From JBCBJZ01 sp038522635 (GTDB lineage: Bacteria; Pseudomonadota; Alphaproteobacteria; Rhizobiales; Hyphomicrobiaceae): a stretch of DNA of 49,819 nt. The translations under genes were made by a program, and so were the position numbers. The notes under the pieces are model-generated. The model searched no databases, was not told the origin of the DNA, and saw only the letters and a list, made by a program, of their open reading frames with translations. The stretch covers positions 1 through 49,819 of the forward strand of contig JBCBJZ010000006.1 in the NCBI GenBank assembly GCA_038522635.1, read 5' to 3'. This document shows, in pieces, positions 17,741-25,306 of this stretch. Every line of letters begins with the position of its first letter. Position 1 is the first letter of the stretch.

Positions 17741-17774
17741 GGCTAAGGCTAAGGCTAAGGCAAGGCTAAGGCTG
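17741..17774 (+). repeat. GGCTAA hexanucleotide tandem repeat
   Basis: Directly after the ALDH stop: three perfect GGCTAA units, one shortened unit (GGCAA), one more GGCTAA and a final GGCT. It is a slippage-prone microsatellite in a non-coding gap; no function is evident. Confidence 0.85.
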
Positions 17775-17966
17775 GGCCGGCAGCGGCGGCGGCGACTTTT
17801 GTGCGATGCAGCACAATCATCCCCGGCGCCAGCGCGTAACGTTCGGTCTGGAATTTTGACGCCGCGTGCTTGAAGGCCACGCTGCGCCTGCCGTACGCTC
17901 AGCGCCGACACCAAACCTGACCGCGAAACCAATGACGGTCGGGACCCTCCAGGGAGGAGGCCCGTT

Positions 17967-18788
17967 GTGAGTGACGCCATTGCCGTGAGCCACGGCGATT
18001 TCGGCCGTGCTGCGCTTTATCGTTTGAACAAACCCATCGTGATGCACGCCCATCGCGAAGGACACCTGATCTTTCACCTGCAAGGGCCCGACGCTCAGAT
18101 CAACGTGGGCGGCCGCATGCATCGCTTGTGCTCGACGCAGGGTATCGCGGTGAGCCCTTGGCAGGCGCACAGCTTCAACCTGACCGCCGCCAACGATCCG
18201 GTGCTCTGTTTGGTGCTTTACATCAAGCCGATCTGGTTTTTGGAAACCAGTGAGACCGCGGATCAAGGCCTGTCGTTTGGCGATGCGACGCTTGCGATGA
18301 CGCCGCAGATCACACGCCGGGTGCGGCTGTTAACCTCGTTGTTGATGGACGAAGAGCACCCCGCGGTGTTCGACCGTTATCTCTATGAGACGACGCTCGC
18401 TTCTTTCGATGAGACCTGGGCTGGCCACTTGGATGGCTGCACCATTGATCCGGGGCGGTTTACGGATTTTCGCGTGCGTCGCTCCCTGCGCCTGATGCAG
18501 CAGCGCTTCACGGAAGGTATCGAGATGGAGGCGCTGGCCCGCGATGCGGGGCTGTCGCGGCCGCACTTTTTCACGCTCTTCAAGCGCCAGATGGGGATCA
18601 CGCCCAACGTTTACCTCAACACGCTGCGGACCGAACAAGCGATCCAGGATCTGGTCACCACATCGAAGTCGGTCACGGATATCAGCTACGAGCTTGGCTT
18701 TTCTTCGCAGGCAAGCTTCACGCGTTTCTTCGCGTCGAATGTTGGGATCCCGCCGAGCGAGTACCGGCGCGTCGGCCATCAGGCCTAG
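17967..18788 (+). CDS. AraC-family transcriptional regulator
   Basis: 273 residues, GTG start at 17967, GGGAGGAGG six bases upstream. The N-terminal cupin-like sensor (about 20-80, MHAHREGHLIFHLQG and SPWQAHSFNL) has several His residues and should bind a small effector. The C-terminal 100 residues hold the two AraC helix-turn-helices: MEALARDAGLSRPHFFTLFKR and VTDISYELGFSSQASFTRFF. It lies between the dehydrogenase pair and the large operon starting at 19225, on the same strand, and is the most likely local activator of one or both. The effector may be the imported substrate or its aldehyde; this is inference. Confidence 0.92.
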   Translation: MSDAIAVSHGDFGRAALYRLNKPIVMHAHREGHLIFHLQGPDAQINVGGRMHRLCSTQGIAVSPWQAHSFNLTAANDPVLCLVLYIKPIWFLETSETADQGLSFGDATLAMTPQITRRVRLLTSLLMDEEHPAVFDRYLYETTLASFDETWAGHLDGCTIDPGRFTDFRVRRSLRLMQQRFTEGIEMEALARDAGLSRPHFFTLFKRQMGITPNVYLNTLRTEQAIQDLVTTSKSVTDISYELGFSSQASFTRFFASNVGIPPSEYRRVGHQA

Positions 18789-19224
18789 ATCGCCCGAAGG
18801 TGAGCAGAGCAACTTTGGGCGCAAAGGCCAAGCGTGCGTGTTTGAGCTGGTGATCTGCACGTTGCGCCTGTTGCTCTAACCACCGCAAGCAGGGAAGCCA
18901 GCAGGTGGCGCGTTCGTACATTTTTGGACGAGCGGCGATGGAAGTAGACGCTCGGGTATGATGGCGCCGCACGCCTTGCTTAGATTTTCCGAACGCCGTC
19001 CACAGGTGTGAGCCAGGCTGGGCGAGACTGAGCCAGGCTTGAACAGGCTGGGCCAGCCGCGATGCGTGGCGCGCCGCGTTAGGGCTGTGCGGAGCAAGAT
19101 GCAGCGCGAAGCGGCGAAGCGCGACCGCCTGGAACAGGTTTTGAATGGCGGGCGTGAGCGGCGCGGTCTGTCGCGAAAGTGGATCGGCCGAGCAGGACGA
19201 TCGTACGGCTGAAGGTACCCGGTT
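18789..19224. other. 436-bp gap upstream of the 20-kb operon: likely promoter and leader
   Basis: No credible gene. TATGAT at 18957 is a good -10 match but has no -35 at 17 bases; TTGGAC at 18924 is 27 bases away. An inverted repeat CGAGCG (18929-18934) / CGCTCG (18949-18954) lies just upstream and could be an activator site. GAGCCAGGCT occurs twice between 19010 and 19050. GAAGGT at 19211 is the probable ribosome binding site for the next gene. Confidence 0.35.
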
Positions 19225-20238
19225 TTGAGAGCATTCGCGCAGCGCCATCCGTTTTGGACCTGGGTCCTGGTGCTCGCAGCCGCTGTGTTCGTGTGGCTGA
19301 TTTTCGCGATGTGGCCGCCATGGCTGGTCTCGCTGATCGGCCGCAAGAAGATCTTCCTTAACGCGCTGTTCAACGGCATCACGCTGGGGGGTCTCTACTT
19401 CCTGGTGGCCTCGGGCTTCACCTTGATCTTCGGCCTCATGCGCAACGTCAATCTGGCGCACGGCTCGCTCTACCTGATGGGCGGTTACATCGGATACTTC
19501 GTGGCCAGTTCGACCGGCTATTGGCTGCTCGCCTTTCCGGCCGCCTTCATCGTGGTCGGCCTGTTCGGTGTTCTGCTGCAGCTCTTTGTGTTCCGTCGCA
19601 TGGAAGGGCAGGACCTACGGCAGACGCTCGTGACGATCGGGATTTCGATCGTGATGGCCGACCTGATGTTATGGATCTGCGGCGGCGACTTCTTCAACAT
19701 CACGCCGCCTGATTGGTTGAGCGGCCCGGTGCAGACATTTCTGGTCACCGGCGTGAAGCGTTCATCCGGCGACTTGATCTACTTGAAGTACCCGATCGTG
19801 CGTCTGGTCATCTTCGCCGCCGCCGTTCTCATCGGCATCGGGATGTGGCTGCTGCTGAACAAAACGCAGGTCGGGATGATGATCAGGGCCGGGGTCGACG
19901 ACCGCGATATGCTGTCGGCGACGGGCGCGCGGGTGCAGTTGATTTTCGTTGGCGTGTTCGCGTTCGGCGCAGGCCTTGCCGGCATCGCAGGCGTGGTGGG
20001 AGGCACGTTCCAGTCGATCGCACCCGGGGAGGATGTGCGCTTTTTGCTGGCGTCCCTTGTCGTGGTGATCGTGGGTGGCATGGGCTCGATCACGGGGGCT
20101 GCGCTCGGCGCGCTGTTGATCGGTCTCGCTGAGCAGTTCGGCTCGGTCTACATGCCGACCTATGCCGTCGTGCTGACGTTTTTGATCATGGTTGTCGTGC
20201 TGGCCTTCCGCCCGCAAGGCCTGTTGGGCAGGGCTTAA
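19225..20238 (+). CDS. livH: Branched-chain-type ABC transporter permease (LivH-like)
   Basis: 337 residues; TTG start at 19225 with GAAGGT upstream. The first hydrophobic segment (13-40) is followed by NALFNGITLGGLYFLVASGFTLIFGLMRNVNLAHGS, the characteristic start of LivH permeases; about eight to nine membrane helices follow. The charged loop GVDDRDMLSATG is the coupling region that docks on the ABC ATPases. It ends FRPQGLLGRA, also typical. It is the first gene of a run of 17 co-directional genes and lies two bases from livM. Its cognate binding protein is probably the one at 13535. Confidence 0.93.
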   Translation: MRAFAQRHPFWTWVLVLAAAVFVWLIFAMWPPWLVSLIGRKKIFLNALFNGITLGGLYFLVASGFTLIFGLMRNVNLAHGSLYLMGGYIGYFVASSTGYWLLAFPAAFIVVGLFGVLLQLFVFRRMEGQDLRQTLVTIGISIVMADLMLWICGGDFFNITPPDWLSGPVQTFLVTGVKRSSGDLIYLKYPIVRLVIFAAAVLIGIGMWLLLNKTQVGMMIRAGVDDRDMLSATGARVQLIFVGVFAFGAGLAGIAGVVGGTFQSIAPGEDVRFLLASLVVVIVGGMGSITGAALGALLIGLAEQFGSVYMPTYAVVLTFLIMVVVLAFRPQGLLGRA

Positions 20239-20240
20239 GC

Positions 20241-21296
20241 ATGCGTGTCGCTGAAGCCGAATTCGAACCTGCGCGCGGCGGGACCTGGATCGAACGCGTT
20301 AATCCGGCGGTGTATCTGATCGGCCTGCTGCTGCTGATCATGCCGCTGTTCGCCAACGATTTCGTTCTGTTCCAGATTTTCGGCTGGACGTTCATCCTGG
20401 GCATGATCGCGCTCAGCTTGATGTTCCTGGCGGGCTACGGCGGCATGGTCTCGCTGGCGCAAATGTCGTTTGCGGGCCTCGCCGGCTACATGGTTGCGAT
20501 CTTCGGTGAAAGCGCGATCAGCACGATCTCGCTTGGCTGGCCGTGGTTCATCACGATCCCGCTGGCGCTGCTGGTGGCGGTGTTGTTCGCCACGATTGTC
20601 GGTTGGCTGGCGGTGCGGACCGAAGGCATCTACACGATCATGATCACGCTGGCGATCGCGTCGGCGATGTTCTATTTCACGCGCCAGAACTACGCGATTT
20701 TCAACGGCTTTTCAGGGTTCAACGGCGTCTTGCCGCCCAAGCTGTTCGGCGTCGATTGGCGCGGCGCGATGGCGTTTTATTACCTGACGCTGTTCTGGGC
20801 CGTCGTCTCTTATCTGGTGGTGCTTTACATCTCGCGCGCGCCCTTCGGGCTCGCCCTGCAAGGCATCCGCGACAACCCTCGGCGCATGGCAGCGCTCGGC
20901 TATAACGTCAAAGCGCACCGCATCGCGGCCTACGCCTTTTCGGCGCTCATCGCTGGGATCGGCGGCATCCTGCTAACCTGGCAATCCGCGCAGATCTCGC
21001 CGGGTACAGCGGGGATCGGCCCGGTCATCGACATCCTGATCATTGCGGTTATCGGCGGGCTCAGCCGACCGATCGGGCCGTTTATCGGCGCGTTCCTATA
21101 CGTGCTCTTGAAGACGTTCGCGATCGACGTGCTGATCTCAATGGGCTTGTCGGGCGATCGCTTCCAGCTGCTGATCGGTGCGGGCTTCCTGCTGGTGGTG
21201 TTCTTCTCACCCGATGGTCTGCTCGGCTTGTGGGAGCGTTGGCAGACCTACCGCAAGCGTGATCCGCTGCTTGAGACGAGCGGGGGTGGCCTATGA
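20241..21296 (+). CDS. livM: Branched-chain-type ABC transporter permease (LivM-like)
   Basis: 351 residues. A polar N-terminus of about 20 residues precedes the membrane helices. The segment LAGYGGMVSLAQMSFAGLAGY is the LivM counterpart of the LivH signature, and GIRDNPRRMAALGYNV is the coupling loop that contacts the ATPase. LivM forms the inner-membrane channel with LivH. Its stop overlaps the start of livG by four bases, so the subunits are coupled in translation. Confidence 0.93.
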   Translation: MRVAEAEFEPARGGTWIERVNPAVYLIGLLLLIMPLFANDFVLFQIFGWTFILGMIALSLMFLAGYGGMVSLAQMSFAGLAGYMVAIFGESAISTISLGWPWFITIPLALLVAVLFATIVGWLAVRTEGIYTIMITLAIASAMFYFTRQNYAIFNGFSGFNGVLPPKLFGVDWRGAMAFYYLTLFWAVVSYLVVLYISRAPFGLALQGIRDNPRRMAALGYNVKAHRIAAYAFSALIAGIGGILLTWQSAQISPGTAGIGPVIDILIIAVIGGLSRPIGPFIGAFLYVLLKTFAIDVLISMGLSGDRFQLLIGAGFLLVVFFSPDGLLGLWERWQTYRKRDPLLETSGGGL

Positions 21297-22141
21297 CGAC
21301 CACTTCGTTGCCGACGTCCCAACAAGACGGCGGCGCTGCCAGCGTCGGCGCTGACATCTCCGAACGGCTGCGGGCCACCGGCACCGAGCACGCACTTGAA
21401 TTGCGCGGTGTTGGCAAGAGCTTTGGCGCGCTTGATGCCTTGAGCGACATTGACCTTGCCGTGCGGCCCGGCGAGCGGCGAGCGGTGCTCGGGTCGAACG
21501 GCGCGGGCAAGACGACGCTGTTCAACTGCGTCACCGGCGACTTCCTGCCGACGCGCGGCACGATCCGGTTCTTCGGCGAAGATGTGACGACGTTCCCCGC
21601 CCACGAGCGCATCCGCCGGGGCCTGCGCCGCACCTACCAAATTTCGCTGCTCTTCACGAACCTGTCGGTGCGCGACAACATTTACCTTTCTTGCCGCGGT
21701 GTCTCGCGCAACCGCTTCTCATTCCTACGGCCCAGCAGGCGTGATGCGCTGATGTCGAGCGCGGATGATCTAATGCGGCTGGTCCATCTCGATGATGAAC
21801 GCGACACGCCGGTCTCGGCGCTCTCCTACGGGCAACAGCGCCAGCTTGAGATCGCCATGGCCCTGTCGGGTGCGCCGCGCTTCATCTTGTTCGATGAGCC
21901 GGCGGCAGGGCTTTCTCCGGCGGAGCGTCGCGACCTGATCGCGATCCTGACCGGGCTGCCCGGGCACATGGGTTTCATCATCATCGAGCACGACATGGAC
22001 GTGGCGCTGCGCGTCGCCCAGTCGGTGACGATGATGCACAACGGGCGCATCTTTAAAGAAGGCAAACCCGAGGAGATCGAACAGGACGAGGAAGTGCAGG
22101 CGCTATACCTTGGCGGCGATGGAGGGCCTGGCCATGGCTGA
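21293..22141 (+). CDS. livG: ABC transporter ATPase (LivG-like)
   Basis: 282 residues. Walker A GSNGAGKTT, signature LSYGQQRQLEIA and Walker B FILFDEPAAGLSP are intact, with the H-loop His in IIIEHDMDVAL. A 35-residue polar N-terminal extension precedes the usual LivG start. It powers uptake through LivHM as a heterodimer with the ATPase domain of the next gene. The final codons overlap that gene's start at 22134. Confidence 0.93.
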   Translation: MTTTSLPTSQQDGGAASVGADISERLRATGTEHALELRGVGKSFGALDALSDIDLAVRPGERRAVLGSNGAGKTTLFNCVTGDFLPTRGTIRFFGEDVTTFPAHERIRRGLRRTYQISLLFTNLSVRDNIYLSCRGVSRNRFSFLRPSRRDALMSSADDLMRLVHLDDERDTPVSALSYGQQRQLEIAMALSGAPRFILFDEPAAGLSPAERRDLIAILTGLPGHMGFIIIEHDMDVALRVAQSVTMMHNGRIFKEGKPEEIEQDEEVQALYLGGDGGPGHG

Positions 22142-24449
22142 GGCGCGCAACCCGATCCTTCAAATCCGCGATCTCAACATCTTCTACGGCCAAAGCCATG
22201 CGCTGCAGGGCGTCGACCTGACTTTGCCGCGCGGGGTGTTGTCGGTTGTGGGCCGCAACGGCATGGGCAAGACCACGCTGTGCAAGGCGATCATGGGGCT
22301 GGTGCCGGTCGCGTCCGGCACGATCACGTTTGCGGGGCGCGATCTTGTCGGCATGGGTGCCGCGGAGATCGCGCGCAGCGGCGTTGGCTACGTGCCTCAA
22401 GGGCGGCGCCTTTGGCCTTCGCTCACGGTGGATGAGCACTTGCGCCTTGTGGCCACGAAGGGCGGCGCCTGGTCGCCTGAGCGCATTTACGCGACGTTCC
22501 CACGGCTTGCGGAGCGACGGGGGAATGGCGGCGGGCAGCTTTCGGGCGGTGAACAGCAGATGCTGGCGATCAGCCGCGCGCTGCTGCTGAACCCACGCCT
22601 TCTGGTGATGGATGAGCCCACCGAAGGGCTTGCGCCCGTTATCGTCAATCAGGTTGTCGAGATGCTGTTGCGGCTCGGCGATGAGGGCGATGTCGATGTG
22701 CTGGTGATCGAGCAAAACATCGGTGTTGCCTGTGCGGTCGCGGACCAGGTCGCGATCATGGTCAACGGTCGCATCAATCGGATCATCGGGTCGGGGCTGC
22801 TCGCCGGCGATCGCGATTTGCAGCAGGCGTTGTTGGGTGTTGGCCGTCACGCCCACGATGAGACGGATGATGAGGCGGACGCTGCGGGCGGTGCGGGCGC
22901 TGCGGCAGGGGGGGCGACAGGCGTTGGCGCTGCCGAAGCCGCTGCGGCGGCCAAGCGCCCCACGCTGATTTACGTGTCCAACCCGTCTATCCCGAACCGC
23001 TGGTCGAAGCCCGTGCCGGTGCGCGTCATCGAAGGTTCAGCGCGCACGATGAGCGATGCTGGCGGTGTGTTGGGCACAGGGGTAGGCTCAGGCACAAGCT
23101 TAGCCACGGGCACGCGCGGGCTCGAACCGCTGTCGCGGACGCGCTCGGGTTCGGGGGGCGCAGGCGCGCCCACAACGGTGCTGGTGGCTGGCACGCTCGA
23201 CACCAAGGGCGACGAGTTGCGCTACATGCGCGATATCGTGCGGGCGGCAGGGCTGCGCGTCCAGATGGTCGATCTCTCGACGAGCGGCAAACCGTCAGGC
23301 GCCGAAGTGCCGCCAAGCGTGGTGGCCGCGTTCCATCCGCGAGGCGCAGCCGGCGTCTTCACGGGCGATCGGGGCACCGCGGTCGCTGGCATGACGGAAG
23401 CGTTTGAGCGCTGGATCACGCAGCAAAGCCACATCGCCGGGATCATCTCCGCGGGAGGCTCGGGCAACACCGCGCTCGTCGCGCCCGCCATGCGCGCCCT
23501 GCCCATCGGGGTGCCGAAGGTGCTGATCTCGACGGTGGCGAGCGGCAACGTCGGGCACTATGTCGGCCCGGCCGACATCATGATGATGTACTCGGTCGCC
23601 GATGTGCAGGGCCTGAACGTCATCACCCGCGAGGTACTGGCAAATGGCGCGCAAGCCGTGGCCGGCATGGTGGCGGCGCGTCAGACATCAGGCGGTGCGG
23701 GTGCTGCGGGGCAGGCCGGCGGCAGCGCTGCCGATGGCGAAGATAGGCCGGCGATCGGGCTTACCATGTTCGGCGTCACAACGCCGTGCGTGCAGCAGAT
23801 CACGGCGCAGCTTGAAGACGACTTCGACTGTTTGGTGTTCCACGCGACCGGCGTCGGCGGGCGCTCGATGGAAAAACTTCTCGACAGCGGCGGGCTCACC
23901 GCCGTCATCGATGTGACCACGACGGAGATCTGCGACATGGTCGCGGGCGGCGTCTTCGCCGCCGATGAAGACCGCTTTGGCGCATCGATCCGCGCAGGCA
24001 TCCCCTATATCGGCGCGTGCGGCGCCCTCGACATGGTCAACTTCAACGCGCCCGAGACCGTGCCCGAACGCTATCGCGGGCGGCTGTTTTACGAGCACAA
24101 CCCGCAGATCACCTTGATGCGGACCACGCCTGAAGAAAACGACACGATGGGCCGTTGGATCGGTGCGCGATTGAACGAGATGAGCGGGCCGGTGCGCTTT
24201 TATTTGCCGGAAGGCGGCGTTTCGCTGCTCGATGCGCCCGGTCAGGCTTTCGATGATCCGGTCGCACGCGAGGCGCTCTTCAAGGCGCTTGAGCATACCG
24301 TACGCCCGACGGCGCAGCGCCAACTCATCCGCGTGCCCTACAACATCAACGATCCGCAGTTTGCCGACCTGATCGTGCAGACGTTCCGCGGCTTTTTCCA
24401 AAGCGCAACACAAAAGACCGGCACGGCCGGCGCAAGGGGTAGACGATGA
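22134..24449 (+). CDS. Fusion of LivF-like ABC ATPase with Tm-1-like (UPF0261) domain
   Basis: 771 residues from ATG 22134, chosen for GGAGGG seven bases upstream; an in-frame start at 22110 is weaker. Residues 1-240 are a complete LivF ATPase: Walker A GRNGMGKTT, signature LSGGEQQMLAIS, Walker B LLVMDEPTEGLAP. Residues 240-345 are an Ala/Gly/Ser-rich linker. From about 346 (TTVLVAGTLDTKGDELRYMR) to the end is a UPF0261/Tm-1-like domain, with the conserved segments GVFTGDRGTA, ISAGGSGNTALVAPAMR and TTEICDMVAGGVFAA. In tomato, Tm-1 joins such a domain to a TIM barrel of the type encoded by the next gene here. The biochemical role of bacterial UPF0261 proteins is unknown; the fusion ties it to the transporter ATPase. 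Confidence 0.9.
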   Translation: MAEARNPILQIRDLNIFYGQSHALQGVDLTLPRGVLSVVGRNGMGKTTLCKAIMGLVPVASGTITFAGRDLVGMGAAEIARSGVGYVPQGRRLWPSLTVDEHLRLVATKGGAWSPERIYATFPRLAERRGNGGGQLSGGEQQMLAISRALLLNPRLLVMDEPTEGLAPVIVNQVVEMLLRLGDEGDVDVLVIEQNIGVACAVADQVAIMVNGRINRIIGSGLLAGDRDLQQALLGVGRHAHDETDDEADAAGGAGAAAGGATGVGAAEAAAAAKRPTLIYVSNPSIPNRWSKPVPVRVIEGSARTMSDAGGVLGTGVGSGTSLATGTRGLEPLSRTRSGSGGAGAPTTVLVAGTLDTKGDELRYMRDIVRAAGLRVQMVDLSTSGKPSGAEVPPSVVAAFHPRGAAGVFTGDRGTAVAGMTEAFERWITQQSHIAGIISAGGSGNTALVAPAMRALPIGVPKVLISTVASGNVGHYVGPADIMMMYSVADVQGLNVITREVLANGAQAVAGMVAARQTSGGAGAAGQAGGSAADGEDRPAIGLTMFGVTTPCVQQITAQLEDDFDCLVFHATGVGGRSMEKLLDSGGLTAVIDVTTTEICDMVAGGVFAADEDRFGASIRAGIPYIGACGALDMVNFNAPETVPERYRGRLFYEHNPQITLMRTTPEENDTMGRWIGARLNEMSGPVRFYLPEGGVSLLDAPGQAFDDPVAREALFKALEHTVRPTAQRQLIRVPYNINDPQFADLIVQTFRGFFQSATQKTGTAGARGRR

Positions 24450-25282
24450 CACAAGCGATGACGCGCGCTGCGTTGGTCGCGCGCTATCAGGACATGGTGC
24501 AGCGCGGCGAACCGATCATCGGTGGTGGCGCGGGTACGGGCCTGTCGGCGAAATGCGAAGAGGCCGGTGGGATCGATCTGATCGTCATCTACAATTCAGG
24601 GCGCTATCGCATGGCCGGTCGCGGCTCGCTGGCGGGCTTGATGCCGTACGGGGATGCCAACGGGATCGTGATGGAAATGGCCGGCGAAGTGCTGCCGGTG
24701 GTCAAGCATACGCCCGTGTTGGCCGGCGTATGCGCTTCGGACCCGTTCCGCATGATGGATAAGTTTCTCGACGAGGTGAAAGCGGCCGGGTTCGCCGGCG
24801 TGCAAAATTTCCCGACCGTCGGGCTGATCGACGGCACCTTTCGCGCCAACCTCGAAGAAACCGGCATGTCGTTCGCATTAGAGGTCGACATGATCGCGCG
24901 CGCCCACGCCAAGGACCTGCTGACCACGCCCTACGTCTTCAGTGAGGACGATGCGCGCGCCATGGCCAAGGCGGGCGCCGACATCATCGTGTGTCATCTG
25001 GGCCTGACCACGGGTGGGGCGATCGGGGCGGAAACCGCGCTGACGCTTGAAGACTGCCCGGCACGGGTTGATGCGTGGGCGGCTGCGGCCCTTGAAGTCA
25101 AGCCCGATGCGCTGGTGCTGGTGCACGGCGGGCCCGTCGCGATGCCGGATGATGCAGCCTACGTGCTCAAGCATACACGGCACTGTCACGGGTTCTACGG
25201 TGCCTCATCCATGGAGCGCCTGCCGACCGAAATCGCGCTGACAGAGCAAACACGCAAATTCAAGGAGATCGGTGGCGCTTAA
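24446..25282 (+). CDS. Phosphoenolpyruvate-hydrolase-family TIM-barrel protein (Tm-1 C-terminal-type domain)
   Basis: 278 residues, starting with an ATGA overlap on the fusion gene. The sequence IIGGGAGTGLSAKCEEAGGIDLIVIYNSGRYRMAGRGSLAGL is the typical start of the PF09370-type TIM barrel, related to PEP mutase enzymes; GVCASDPFRMMDKFL, GVQNFPTVGLIDG and GLTTGGAIGAE follow on later strands. The family has been suggested to act on PEP-like compounds or in signalling, but no firm reaction is established. Its tight link with the UPF0261 domain re-creates as two polypeptides the domain order of plant Tm-1. It probably works as a complex with the preceding protein. Confidence 0.9.
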   Translation: MTQAMTRAALVARYQDMVQRGEPIIGGGAGTGLSAKCEEAGGIDLIVIYNSGRYRMAGRGSLAGLMPYGDANGIVMEMAGEVLPVVKHTPVLAGVCASDPFRMMDKFLDEVKAAGFAGVQNFPTVGLIDGTFRANLEETGMSFALEVDMIARAHAKDLLTTPYVFSEDDARAMAKAGADIIVCHLGLTTGGAIGAETALTLEDCPARVDAWAAAALEVKPDALVLVHGGPVAMPDDAAYVLKHTRHCHGFYGASSMERLPTEIALTEQTRKFKEIGGA

Positions 25283-25306
25283 AACCGCCGCTTGGGAGTT
25301 TCGACG

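Noticed and set aside
17741..17774. Telomere-like or CRISPR-like repeat
   Set aside because: Six-base units without spacers in the middle of a chromosome region; a simple microsatellite.
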